Part shown: in pieces, positions 41,018 through 50,017 of the stretch
Position numbering within the stretch: the first letter of the stretch is position 1
How the letters are laid out: each line of letters begins with the position of its first letter
Assembly: GCF_000504165.1 (NCBI RefSeq)
Contig: NZ_AYSE01000001.1
Coordinates: 1,054,001 to 1,118,000, forward strand
DNA from: Bacillus sp. FJAT-14578
GTDB lineage: Bacteria > Bacillota > Bacilli > Bacillales > Bacillaceae_H
Length of the DNA stretch: 64,000 bases
Direction: 5' to 3'
Program-made: the position numbers and the translations under genes
Notes under the pieces: model-generated
What the model saw: the letters and a program-made list of their open reading frames with translations, nothing else
Told to the model about the DNA's origin: nothing
Databases searched by the model: none

Positions 41018-43648
41018 TTACTTTGCGTCAAACCATGTTGCTCCATATGAATAATCTACCTTCAACGGCACTTCCAATTCAATGGCTTGTTCCATTACTT
41101 CAGGTACAAGCTCTTTTAACTTTTCAATTTCATCAGCAGGTGCTTCAAAAATCAATTCATCATGAACTTGCAGCAATAACTTCGTTTGCAGCTTTTCTTC
41201 TTGAAGACGCGCTGCCATATGAATCATGGCCAGTTTAATAATATCTGCCGCGCTTCCTTGAATCGGTGTATTCATGGCTGTCCGTTCAGCGAAACTGCGC
41301 AAATTAAAGTTCCGGCTCGTAATCTCTGGAATATAGCGGCGGCGATGCAATAATGTCGTCACATACCCTTTCTCTTTGGCATCCCGTACACTCTCTTCCA
41401 TGTACTCTTTTACGCCCGGAAAGCTTTCAAGGTAGCGATCAATGAATTTACCCGCTTCTTTTCGTGTAATGCCCAAACTTTGGGATAACCCGTAGTCACT
41501 AATTCCGTAAACAATTCCAAAGTTGACGGCCTTTGCCTGTCGCCTCATATTAGCCGTCACTTCCTCGGCTTTCACATGAAATACATCCATTGCCGTTTTT
41601 GTATGAATATCCATATCATGATTGAAGGCGTCAATCAGCTTTTCGTCATTGGCAATATGCGCCAGTACACGCAATTCAATTTGAGAATAATCTGCCGCAA
41701 AAATAACCCATCCTTCTTGTGAAGGAATAAACGCTTGTCTGATTTTTTTCCCTTCTTCAAGGCGAATCGGAATATTTTGCAGGTTAGGATCGGTTGAACT
41801 TAAACGGCCGGTTTGGGTTAACGTTTGATTGAAACGCGTATGCACTTTATCCGTTTTTTCATGAATGACTTTCTTTAACCCCTCAATATATGTGGACTGC
41901 AATTTTCCAAGCTGACGGTAATGCAAAATTTGAGGAATGATGTCATGGGAGTCCGCCAGTTGCTCCAATACATCAGCTGAAGTTGAATAACCGGTTTTTG
42001 TCTTTTTAATGGCCGGCAAATTCAATTTCTCAAACAATACGACACCGAGCTGCTTAGGCGAGTTAATATTAAATTCGGTTCCCGCCAATTCATAAATATT
42101 TCGTTCGAACTCCTTCAGCCTCTCTCCTAGTTCCAACCCCATACTATTTAAGCGGCTCGAATCAATCTTCACCCCTTGATATTCCATTTCTGCCAAGATG
42201 AAAGAAAGCGGCATCTCCAAATCTATAAAGAGCTTGTACTGCTCGTTTTCTTCAAGTTCTTTCAGCATCTGTTCACGAAGCTGATATAACGTTGCGGCTT
42301 TCCTCACAATATGCTCTGCCAATATGCCTTCTTCCGGCACATGACGCTTCGCACCTTTTCCATAAACCGCTTCATCCGATTGCAATTGGGCAAATCCTTT
42401 TCCTCTCGCAATAGTCGCCATGTCTTCTGTCGAATCGGCAGGATTGAGAATATAAGAGGCAATCAACAAATCAAAATCAATACCTTTTATTTCTATACCT
42501 CTCCATTTCAGGGCGACAATAGCTTTCTTCCCATCGAATACATATTTTTTCTTGGTTTCATCAGAAAGCCATGTTTTAAAAGAAGAGGATTGTAACGCTA
42601 ACTCAGCAGGGATGAAATATTGTCCTGCGGCATGTGCAAGGCCAAAACCTATAATCTCTGCACGGTGATAGTTTTCATCGGTCATTTCGACAATGAGGGC
42701 TGCTTCATCTTGCAGGATGATTTCATCAATGGCGGTTACCCTTTCGAATTGAATTTCTTCAAGGTCTTCTTTCATTTCAGCCGCAGGTGCCCCCATTTTA
42801 TCTAACAAAGAATTAAAACCAAGCTCTTTGAATAGAGAAATAACTTTTTCCTCATTATATCCTTCATATGTAAGATTATTTACCTCTACCTCTACCGGAG
42901 CATCACGGAAGATGGTAGCAAGCTCTTTACTCATTAACGCTTGTTCACGGTATTCTTCCAATTTTTCTTTTAACTTTTTCCCGCTCACATTTTCAATGGA
43001 TGTTAGAAGATTTTCAACGGTACTGTACTCTTTTAATAACTTCAGTGCCGTCTTCTCCCCGACTCCCGGCACCCCTGGAATATTATCGGAACTGTCTCCC
43101 ATAAGCCCCTTCATATCAATGATTTGGCCCGGGGTAATACCGTATTTTTCAGCAATAGCTTCCGGTGTATACGAATCTACGTCCGTAATGCCTTTTCTCG
43201 TAATATCTACCGTTGTATTCAGTGAAACGAGCTGAAGCAAATCTTTATCACCTGAAATGACCTTCACTTCAAACCCTTCTTGTTCTGCCTGTGCTGATAA
43301 TGTCCCGATAATATCATCAGCCTCATAGTTGACAAGTTCATAGCGCTGAACTTGATAAGCATCGAGCAGCTCGCGGATAAATGGGAACTGCTCCGACAAC
43401 TCAGGAGGCGTTTTTTGCCTTCCCCCTTTATATTCTTTAAACGTTTCATGCCTGAATGTTGTTTTACCCGCATCGAATGCAATAAGCATATGCGTCGGTT
43501 TTTCTTCTTCTAAAATACGCATTAACATCATTGTAAAGCCATAAACAGCGTTCGTATGAACTCCTTTATCATTGTTCAGTAAAGGAAGAGCAAAAAACGC
43601 TCGATAGGCAATACTGTTTCCATCTACTAATACTAACTTCTTTGACAT
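41018..43648 (-). CDS. polA: DNA polymerase I
   Basis: 876 residues. Domains: an N-terminal 5' nuclease (VDGNSIAYRAFFALP, GDKDLLQLV, IPGVPGVGEKTA), a middle 3'-5' exonuclease-like domain and a C-terminal family A polymerase with motif A DYSQIELRVLAHI, motif B RRQAKAVNFGIVYG and motif C QVHDELIFE. In the exonuclease-like domain the DxE metal motif is replaced (VEMTDENYH), so proofreading is probably absent, as in other Bacillus Pol I. ATG 43648 follows GGAGG. It is followed by mutM. Confidence 0.98.
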   Translation of the reverse strand: MSKKLVLVDGNSIAYRAFFALPLLNNDKGVHTNAVYGFTMMLMRILEEEKPTHMLIAFDAGKTTFRHETFKEYKGGRQKTPPELSEQFPFIRELLDAYQVQRYELVNYEADDIIGTLSAQAEQEGFEVKVISGDKDLLQLVSLNTTVDITRKGITDVDSYTPEAIAEKYGITPGQIIDMKGLMGDSSDNIPGVPGVGEKTALKLLKEYSTVENLLTSIENVSGKKLKEKLEEYREQALMSKELATIFRDAPVEVEVNNLTYEGYNEEKVISLFKELGFNSLLDKMGAPAAEMKEDLEEIQFERVTAIDEIILQDEAALIVEMTDENYHRAEIIGFGLAHAAGQYFIPAELALQSSSFKTWLSDETKKKYVFDGKKAIVALKWRGIEIKGIDFDLLIASYILNPADSTEDMATIARGKGFAQLQSDEAVYGKGAKRHVPEEGILAEHIVRKAATLYQLREQMLKELEENEQYKLFIDLEMPLSFILAEMEYQGVKIDSSRLNSMGLELGERLKEFERNIYELAGTEFNINSPKQLGVVLFEKLNLPAIKKTKTGYSTSADVLEQLADSHDIIPQILHYRQLGKLQSTYIEGLKKVIHEKTDKVHTRFNQTLTQTGRLSSTDPNLQNIPIRLEEGKKIRQAFIPSQEGWVIFAADYSQIELRVLAHIANDEKLIDAFNHDMDIHTKTAMDVFHVKAEEVTANMRRQAKAVNFGIVYGISDYGLSQSLGITRKEAGKFIDRYLESFPGVKEYMEESVRDAKEKGYVTTLLHRRRYIPEITSRNFNLRSFAERTAMNTPIQGSAADIIKLAMIHMAARLQEEKLQTKLLLQVHDELIFEAPADEIEKLKELVPEVMEQAIELEVPLKVDYSYGATWFDAK

Positions 43649-43786
43649 GCGTCATCCTCCATTTTGTTACTTGGCCTGCGATTATGAAACTATATACCCT
43701 GCCAGAACACAAATTGACCTAAACAAAGTTGTCCATCGATAATCTTATTCTAGCAGAATCCGGCACAGAAAGAAAAAGGGAGCGCC

Positions 43787-43835
43787 TAATAAAACGAGGT
43801 CCACCGTCTTCATAAACGGTGGACCTCGTTTTATT
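43787..43835 (-). terminator. hflC terminator
   Basis: A perfect stem of about 21 bp (TAATAAAACGAGGTCCACCG arms) with a short loop between hflC and polA. It separates the two units. Confidence 0.9.
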
Positions 43836-43898
43836 AAGTCAGTGTTTTAACCTCCCGGAAGATTCCCATTGATAGAAGCTCCCTTTAAAACCTAACGT

Positions 43899-44834
43899 TT
43901 AATTGGTATAACCCATCAAGATTCGAGCATACGGAGAATCTGCAGGAAGGACAATAACTGTTTCATCATCAATCGTTTTCACGTAAGAATTCAACGTACG
44001 GTAAAGCTCATAAAATTCCGGATCTTTCGAATAAGAGCTGTTGTAAATGCGGCCAGCTTCCGTTTCACCTTGCCCGCGTATGACTTCGGCATCTGCATTG
44101 GCTTTTGCCAGCATTTCTTTTACTTCCTTATCGGTTTGGGCGATAATGCGGTTTTTTTGCGCGTCACCCATCGATAAATATTCTTGAGCCTTTGTTTCCC
44201 GTTCTGAAATCATGCGTGTATAAACGGATTGTTCATTTTCAGGGGGTAAATCGGTACGTTTCATCCGGACATCAATTACTTTAATCCCGTAATTACCCTT
44301 CTTCACTAATTCGTTCACTTGTTCTGTTACACGGTCATTTAAACTGCCCCGCTGAGCTTTTTCATCATTAATGATTTCGTCATAATTCAATTGCCCCAAC
44401 TCAGAACGAACGACGGAGAAAACAAACTCCCCCATCTTCGCTTCGGCATTTACAACCGAGCGGGCAGTGGCAATCAATTTCTTAGGATCTTCGATTTTCC
44501 ATACGGCATAATTATCTACCAGCATCCGCTTCTTATCTTTTGTGTTGATTTCCGCCTCCTGCACGTCATAGATCATTTGATATTTCGGAAGGGAGGTGAC
44601 GGATTGAATGAACGGAATTTTAAAGCTTAAACCGGGCTCTGAATCAATGCGAACCACTTCACCGAATTGACGAATCACTTTATATTCATTTTCTTTGACA
44701 ATAAAAATATTGCTCAAAAGAAAAGCAAGAACGATAACAATCAAAAAGATGATAAATCCGCCTTTTGTATACTTCTTCCAATCCGTGAAACGTCCTTTTT
44801 TTTCGTTCATATCCACGATATTCCCGTTACTCAT
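43899..44834 (-). CDS. hflC: SPFH-family membrane protease regulator HflC
   Basis: 311 residues. One N-terminal membrane helix (FIIFLIVIVLAFLLSNIFIV) is followed by the SPFH/Band 7 domain (KENEYKVIRQFGEVVR, YAVWKIEDP) and a coiled-coil tail. HflKC complexes surround and modulate the FtsH protease in other bacteria. ATG at 44834 follows GGGGGAGGA and overlaps the hflK end by eight bases, so the two are coupled. B. subtilis lacks hflKC at this site. Confidence 0.92.
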   Translation of the reverse strand: MSNGNIVDMNEKKGRFTDWKKYTKGGFIIFLIVIVLAFLLSNIFIVKENEYKVIRQFGEVVRIDSEPGLSFKIPFIQSVTSLPKYQMIYDVQEAEINTKDKKRMLVDNYAVWKIEDPKKLIATARSVVNAEAKMGEFVFSVVRSELGQLNYDEIINDEKAQRGSLNDRVTEQVNELVKKGNYGIKVIDVRMKRTDLPPENEQSVYTRMISERETKAQEYLSMGDAQKNRIIAQTDKEVKEMLAKANADAEVIRGQGETEAGRIYNSSYSKDPEFYELYRTLNSYVKTIDDETVIVLPADSPYARILMGYTN

Positions 44835-45807
44835 TCTGTCCTCCCCCTTCCTCTTTAGCAGGTGGAACCACTTGTGCATCTTTTTTCTTTTCCATCGGCT
44901 GGATAGGTAAATATTTCATCGTATTTCCATCATCTTTCATGATGTAAATTTCTGCATCCGGCAGAACCCGGTCGATCGTCTCTAAAATAAGACGCTGCTT
45001 CGTAATATCCGGTGCATTTTTATATTCATTGTATACTGAGTCAAAGACAGCCACATCTCCGCGTGCAGTTTGGATGCGGGCCGCTTTATCCCCTTCAGCA
45101 TTCGAAATAATGGCATCTTTTTCCCCTTCTGCTTCCTTCGTTCGTTTGTTGCGGTATTTATTCGCCTCATTGATTTTCGTATTCATCATCTCTCGCGCAT
45201 CCGTTACATTTGTAAAAGCTTTTCTCACTTCATCATTAGGAAGTTCCACATCTTGAAGCTTTACACTCAATATCGAGATTCCCACATCATAGCGTTCCAC
45301 TAAATTCGAGAGCAAATCTCTCACCTGGGCTTCAATTTCAGCTTTTCCTGACGTTAAGGCATCATCAATTTTTGAACTTCCGATAATGCTTCTTAATGAA
45401 GCGCTTGTTGCGTTATATAAAATCTTTTGCGGGTCTTCTGCATTATATAAATATTTTTCCGGACTTGTGATTTTCCACTGGACCACCATATCCGCCAGTA
45501 CGATATTCTCATCGCCTGTTATCATTTTTGTATCTTTTGGAATCTCTTTAATATCTCCATCTTTTTCATCGTATCCAAACTGTAAGCTAAAGGTCTCTTT
45601 CGATAATTTTTCTACTTTTTGAATGGGCCATGGCAACTTAAAATGAAGTCCCGGTTCTGCTACACCTTCATCTACAGCACCAAATGTAGCGATTACCGCC
45701 TGTTCGGATTCATCTACCGTATACCAAGTAGTAAAAGCCGCAATTCCCAATAAAAGTACACCGATTACAATCCCCACGTATTTACTGATTTGTCGTGCAC
45801 TTGTCAT
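44827..45807 (-). CDS. hflK: SPFH-family membrane protease regulator HflK
   Basis: 326 residues. A membrane helix near the N-terminus (YVGIVIGVLLLGIAAFTTWYT) precedes an SPFH domain (DESEQAVIATFGAVDEG, VQWKITSPEKYL, RSIIGSSKIDDALTSGK) and a charged coiled coil. It lacks the Gly-rich N-terminal tail of the E. coli protein. ATG at 45807 follows GAGAGG by eight bases; a GTG three codons earlier is possible. It is the first gene of hflKC, behind a SigW-like promoter. Confidence 0.92.
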   Translation of the reverse strand: MTSARQISKYVGIVIGVLLLGIAAFTTWYTVDESEQAVIATFGAVDEGVAEPGLHFKLPWPIQKVEKLSKETFSLQFGYDEKDGDIKEIPKDTKMITGDENIVLADMVVQWKITSPEKYLYNAEDPQKILYNATSASLRSIIGSSKIDDALTSGKAEIEAQVRDLLSNLVERYDVGISILSVKLQDVELPNDEVRKAFTNVTDAREMMNTKINEANKYRNKRTKEAEGEKDAIISNAEGDKAARIQTARGDVAVFDSVYNEYKNAPDITKQRLILETIDRVLPDAEIYIMKDDGNTMKYLPIQPMEKKKDAQVVPPAKEEGGGQNE

Positions 45808-45842
45808 CTGCAGCACCTCTCTCCTCTCATTACAATAATTTA

Positions 45843-45868
45843 TACGGACTATCCCATCAAAAGTTTCG
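45843..45868 (-). promoter_or_regulatory. SigW-like promoter of hflKC
   Basis: Minus strand CGAAAC (45863-45868), 16 bp, CGTA (45843-45846). It differs from the perfect SigW promoter of ysdB only in the first base of the -35 and keeps the same spacing. Confidence 0.65.
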
Positions 45869-45942
45869 GAATTAAAACAAATTTATACAGTAATTCAATA
45901 AAATACCTCATAAAAATCTGTTTTTTCTGTAAATTATCGCAA

Positions 45943-45979
45943 AAAAAGAAGAGGCGGAAACAGTCATACTGTTTCCGCC
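45943..45979 (-). terminator. phoPR terminator
   Basis: GGCGGAAACAGT pairs with ACTGTTTCCGCC around three bases; on the minus strand it is followed by TCTTCTTTTTTT. Confidence 0.93.
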
Positions 45980-46058
45980 TTTCCACATTGGCTCCTTTGG
46001 ATGAAGGGGTTTCCAAAGATAAGTTTATCAACGTTTTATTAAGATAAATTAAATAAAC

Positions 46059-46085
46059 TGTAAAGTTCACGTAAAGTTTTGTGAA
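46059..46085 (-). promoter_or_regulatory. Candidate PhoP box downstream of phoR
   Basis: On the minus strand three direct repeats TTCACA-N4-TTTACG-N5-TTTACA resemble the TTAACA-like PhoP repeats, which have about 11-bp spacing. It lies 114 bp past phoR and before hflK. The rest of 45980-46198 shows no gene. Confidence 0.45.
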
Positions 46086-46198
46086 GATTTCTCCTTTTTT
46101 CTTTACGAAATTCTATTTATAATGATAAATTTACTTTCACATGTTTAACTCATGACGAAAAATAGGGACCTTCTAGCGTTAAGGTAAGAAACGTTCTT

Positions 46199-47971
46199 TT
46201 ATGAAACAGAGGAGCGTTTAAAAAAGGTCACAGTAAAAATCGTCCCTTCACCTACTTGACTCGTCACTTCAATCTTTCCACGATGAGCTTCCACTAAATG
46301 TTTAACAATAGCAAGACCAAGTCCCGTTCCTCCTGAATTACGGCTTCTCGCCCTGTCTACACGGTAAAAACGCTCAAAGATTCTTGGAATCTCCTCCTTG
46401 CTGATGCCAATTCCTGTATCCTGAACACTGATCTTCACTCGATCGCTTTCTTCCTTTGTCCAAATTCGAATGAATCCCCCAGCTGGTGTATACGTGATGC
46501 CGTTGCTGATTAGATTAATAAAAATTTGTTTTAAGCGCAGCGGATCAGCCTCGATGTAGAGGGGGTCGTCCGGCAGCTGGAGTTGCAAATCAATCTCTTT
46601 ATCTGCGGCTTTTCCCGAGAGCATAAGAAAAATCTCCTCTAATGTCTCCTGAAGTTGAACAGACTGAATCGTAAGTGTAAATCCTTGCTGCTCAATCTTT
46701 GATAAGTCAAGCAAATCTTGAATTAACCCTTGCATGCGATGGCTTTCATTCAAAATAATAGTCAAAAACTGTTCACGAAGCTGCGCATCTTCCCCTGCTC
46801 CTTCAAGCAGTGTTTCAGTGAACCCTTTAATAGAAGTAATAGGGGTTTTGAGCTCATGGGAAACGTTCGCGACAAAGTCTTTTCGCATTTGCTCGAGTTT
46901 TTTCAATTCTGAAATATCATGAAAAACCAGTACGATGCCTTTCCATTCGTCGTTTAGTCCAATAATAGGCGCACCGTACACATCAAAGTGTTTTCTTTCG
47001 ATTTTTATCGGGAGAACAAGCTGTTTGCGTGACTTCACTTCTGTCATGAATACTTCCTCTACAAGTGTACTCACTTCTTTATGGTGAAACGCTTCATAAT
47101 ACAAACGATATAAATAATCAGACGGTTCAATTTCAAATTGTTCTTTATAGGCCTTATTGACGAGATTAATATAGCCTCTGCTATCAATTAAAATTAAGCC
47201 GCTTCCCATATTCTCAATTAGTGTTCGCAGCCGGTCTTGCTGCATCTCTTGTGTACTGACCAAGTCCTGAAGATTGCGGGCAAGCATATTGATGGCTTGG
47301 CTGAGCATCCCCGTTTCATCAACGTAGTCTTCATATGTCCTCGCTTTATAATTTCCTTTTGCCAGTTCCATCGCTACCTGTGTCGCTGACTCAATCGGCT
47401 TTGTATACTGCGTCATGATTCGCACACCAAGAAGCAAAATCACAATCAAGGCCATTCCCAGACTTCCGATCAGCAACCCCCAAATTTGCTGATTCACGGT
47501 GTTGAACGAATCCACTGATGTGCTCAATACAATCAAGCCAATATGCTTATCATTGTCTATCAATGGCACACCATAATAGTAGAGGTTATGCTGTTCTTCC
47601 ACTTGATAAAAGCCATCTTTGTCTTTTAATTTTCCTCGAACTACCTCTTCGATAATCGACAGGCTATCATTTTCAACTTCTTGTCCAATTTTATTAGCAT
47701 CCAGCAACACTTTACCGTTTTTCTTAATAATAGTTGTTCTCACATCGAGGGTCGAGCTAACTAAATCGAGCTTATTTTGTAAAAATGGACTCGTCAGCCC
47801 CTCTTCTTGGATAAGGAGTTCAACCACTCTTGCTTCTTTTTCCATTCGCTGATGAAAATTTTGCAAGTAAAACCCTTTAAAGAGCTGCCCTAAAAGCAAT
47901 CCCAATCCGATTAATACAATAATAATTAAGGTCAGAAGGGCAAAAAGCAATCGGGATCGAAACTTATTCAT
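46199..47971 (-). CDS. phoR: Phosphate sensor histidine kinase PhoR
   Basis: 590 residues. Two N-terminal membrane helices (about 10-30 and 165-185) flank an extracytoplasmic PAS-like domain. HAMP, an intracellular PAS domain (MGSGLILIDSRGYI), HisKA with VSHELKTPITSIKGF (phospho-His) and the HATPase with N box NLISNGITYTP, DTGIGISKEEIPRIF and GGTGLGLAIVKHLVE follow. It phosphorylates PhoP under phosphate limitation. ATG at 47971 overlaps the phoP stop, so the pair is coupled. Confidence 0.95.
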   Translation of the reverse strand: MNKFRSRLLFALLTLIIIVLIGLGLLLGQLFKGFYLQNFHQRMEKEARVVELLIQEEGLTSPFLQNKLDLVSSTLDVRTTIIKKNGKVLLDANKIGQEVENDSLSIIEEVVRGKLKDKDGFYQVEEQHNLYYYGVPLIDNDKHIGLIVLSTSVDSFNTVNQQIWGLLIGSLGMALIVILLLGVRIMTQYTKPIESATQVAMELAKGNYKARTYEDYVDETGMLSQAINMLARNLQDLVSTQEMQQDRLRTLIENMGSGLILIDSRGYINLVNKAYKEQFEIEPSDYLYRLYYEAFHHKEVSTLVEEVFMTEVKSRKQLVLPIKIERKHFDVYGAPIIGLNDEWKGIVLVFHDISELKKLEQMRKDFVANVSHELKTPITSIKGFTETLLEGAGEDAQLREQFLTIILNESHRMQGLIQDLLDLSKIEQQGFTLTIQSVQLQETLEEIFLMLSGKAADKEIDLQLQLPDDPLYIEADPLRLKQIFINLISNGITYTPAGGFIRIWTKEESDRVKISVQDTGIGISKEEIPRIFERFYRVDRARSRNSGGTGLGLAIVKHLVEAHRGKIEVTSQVGEGTIFTVTFFKRSSVS

Positions 47972-48680
47972 CCGGTTTCGGCTCCTCCAGCTTATAGCCA
48001 AGTCCTCTAATTGTTTTTATGTATAACGGTTTTCGCGAATTTTTTTCGATTTTTTCACGCAGGTGGCTAATATGTACATCCACAATACGGGTATCCCCTG
48101 CAAAATCATAATTCCACACCGCACTTAATAATTGATCACGGGTCAAAACGCGCCCTTTATGCTTTGCGAGATAGAGCATCAATTCAAATTCTTTTGGAGT
48201 CAAATCTAACCTTTCCCCTAAAAAATATGCTTCATACTGCTCAGACAAAATTTCCAAATCACCAATAGCAATACGTTCCCCTTCTTCTTCAACAACCTCT
48301 TTGGGACTACTTAATTGCGTACGGCGTAAAATGGCTTTGACCCTTGCTACGACTTCACGAGGGCTAAACGGCTTTGTCATATAATCATCTGCTCCAAGTT
48401 CAAGGCCCAATACTTTATCGAATTCGTCGTCTTTGGCTGTAAGCATTAAAATCGGCGTCATGACTTTTTGCTGCCGAAGCCTTTTACAAACTTCAATTCC
48501 ATCCATTTTGGGAAGCATTAAGTCCAATACAATCAAATCCGGCTGCTGTTCGACAGCCATATAATAGCCTTCCTCACCATCTTTTGCAGTTATTACCTGA
48601 AAACCAGCCTGCTGTAAGTTATATTGCAACAACGTTGCAATTGATTGTTCATCATCTACGACTAATACTTTCTTACCCAT
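47964..48680 (-). CDS. phoP: Response regulator PhoP
   Basis: 238 residues. The receiver domain has VDDEQ at the N-terminus, phospho-acceptor Asp in DLIVLDLMLPKMDG and TKPFSPREVVAR. The C-terminal OmpR-type winged helix (LTPKEFELMLYLAKH, DVHISHLREKIE) binds DNA. It controls the phosphate-starvation regulon. ATG at 48680 follows GGAGG. It lies between mdh and phoR as in B. subtilis. Confidence 0.95.
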   Translation of the reverse strand: MGKKVLVVDDEQSIATLLQYNLQQAGFQVITAKDGEEGYYMAVEQQPDLIVLDLMLPKMDGIEVCKRLRQQKVMTPILMLTAKDDEFDKVLGLELGADDYMTKPFSPREVVARVKAILRRTQLSSPKEVVEEEGERIAIGDLEILSEQYEAYFLGERLDLTPKEFELMLYLAKHKGRVLTRDQLLSAVWNYDFAGDTRIVDVHISHLREKIEKNSRKPLYIKTIRGLGYKLEEPKPDE

Positions 48681-48724
48681 AAACGCCTCCATGTGTACGA
48701 ATTAAAACCTTATTTTTATTCATT

Positions 48725-48780
48725 GATCCCGCATTAACGGACAGCAAGACTCCACTCCCGATGAACGGTCATTTCCTTTA
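48725..48780 (-). repeat. Short diverged copy of the TAAAGGAAAC repeat
   Basis: On the minus strand it starts TAAAGGAAATGACCGTTCAT and ends CTGTCCGTTAATGCGGGATC, the two ends of the 28954-29169 element without its interior. It lies between the phoPR promoter and phoP. Confidence 0.6.
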
Positions 48781-48784
48781 TACC

Positions 48785-48813
48785 ATCATACAATGATTTA
48801 TCAAAGTGTACAA
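48785..48813 (-). promoter_or_regulatory. phoPR promoter
   Basis: Minus strand TTGTAC (48808-48813), 17 bp, TATGAT (48785-48790). The transcript would carry the repeat at 48725-48780 in its leader. Confidence 0.6.
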
Positions 48814-48916
48814 CGAGGCAGCGTACAATGAAACAAGTTGAGCATTCAGCTAAATGATACTTTTTACACGACTAAACTCATCCCGGACTGATTTTGGCAT
48901 CAAGCATGAAATAAAG

Positions 48917-48946
48917 AAAAAATTCGGAGCAAGCCCCGAATTTTCC
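48917..48946 (-). terminator. mdh terminator
   Basis: AAAATTCGG and CCGAATTTT arms with an eight-base loop, T-run on the minus strand, directly after mdh. Confidence 0.85.
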
Positions 48947-48960
48947 TTCTTTCTTTATCA

Positions 48961-49899
48961 TTAAGCTAATACGTTCATTACGTTCTTGACAGATTCTACA
49001 GATTTGTCTAATGCTGCCTTTTCTTCTTCTGTTAATTCTAACTCGATGATTTTCTCGATTCCATTTGCCCCTAGGATCGTTGGAACACCTAAATAAATAC
49101 CGTCATAGTTGTACTCGCCTTCTAAGAAAGCAATGGCTGGCAACACACGACGTTGATCTTTCAAAATTGCTTCTGCCATTTCTACTAGAGATGCTGCAGG
49201 CGCATAGTATGCACTGCCGTTTCCTAATAGGTTTACAATTTCTCCGCCGCCTTTACGAGTGCGTTCTACGATAGCTTCTAAGCGATCTTTAGGAATTAAT
49301 GTTTCAAGCGGAATACCGCCGGCATAAGAGTAGCGTACAAGAGGAACCATGTCGTCACCGTGACCGCCTAAAACGAAGCCGGTAATATCTTTCACTGATA
49401 GATTTAATTCTTGAGCAATGAATGTACGGAAACGCGCTGTATCTAGAACCCCTGATTGACCAATAACGCGATTTTTCGGTAAGCCGGCCTCTTTAAATAC
49501 TGTATACGTCATGGCATCTACCGGATTTGTTAAAACAATGATTGTCGTCTCTGGTGAATATTTAACAATTTCCTTCGTGATAGATTTCATGATTTTTGCA
49601 TTTGTTGCAACAAGGTCATCACGACTCATACCAGGTTTACGTGCGATACCTGCAGTAATAATTACGATGTCAGAATCAGCCGTATCTTCATAATTAGAAG
49701 TACCGATAATATTCGCATCAAATCCTTGAACCGGACTTGCTTCAAGCATGTCCAACGCTTTCCCTTTTGTTGGGTTTTCAAGCTGTGGAATGTCAACGAT
49801 CACAACATCCCCTAACTCTTTTTGCGCTAGTAAAAACGCAGTAGTTGCTCCTGTAAAGCCTGCACCGATTACTGAGATTTTTTTACGTTTCATTGTCAT
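48961..49899 (-). CDS. mdh: Malate dehydrogenase
   Basis: 312 residues, the LDH-like MDH type of Bacillus. NAD-binding is [14 protein letters not shown], the coenzyme/substrate loop region is [16 protein letters not shown], and the catalytic His lies in [14 protein letters not shown]. It oxidises malate to oxaloacetate in the TCA cycle. ATG at 49899 follows GGGAGG by eight bases; an ATG two codons later is also possible. It is third in citZ-icd-mdh. Confidence 0.97.
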   Translation of the reverse strand: MTMKRKKISVIGAGFTGATTAFLLAQKELGDVVIVDIPQLENPTKGKALDMLEASPVQGFDANIIGTSNYEDTADSDIVIITAGIARKPGMSRDDLVATNAKIMKSITKEIVKYSPETTIIVLTNPVDAMTYTVFKEAGLPKNRVIGQSGVLDTARFRTFIAQELNLSVKDITGFVLGGHGDDMVPLVRYSYAGGIPLETLIPKDRLEAIVERTRKGGGEIVNLLGNGSAYYAPAASLVEMAEAILKDQRRVLPAIAFLEGEYNYDGIYLGVPTILGANGIEKIIELELTEEEKAALDKSVESVKNVMNVLA

Positions 49900-49979
49900 G
49901 AAAAAGACCTCCCCTATCGTCTTAAGAAAGTTATGTATGACCTCTCACTCTCTTAACGTTTCATGTGAACTGCATTGAC

Positions 49980-50005
49980 AGGCATCCTTCGTTCGAAGGA
50001 TGCCT
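49980..50005. terminator. Hairpin between icd and mdh
   Basis: AGGCATCCTTCG and its complement around two bases. There is no T-run after it, so it may be a processing or stability hairpin allowing read-through into mdh. Confidence 0.6.
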
Positions 50006-50017
50006 CCACATTCTATT

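Noticed and set aside
49980-50005. Strong intrinsic terminator between icd and mdh
   Set aside because: The hairpin is perfect but lacks a T-run, and citZ-icd-mdh is usually co-transcribed; it was kept only as a hairpin.
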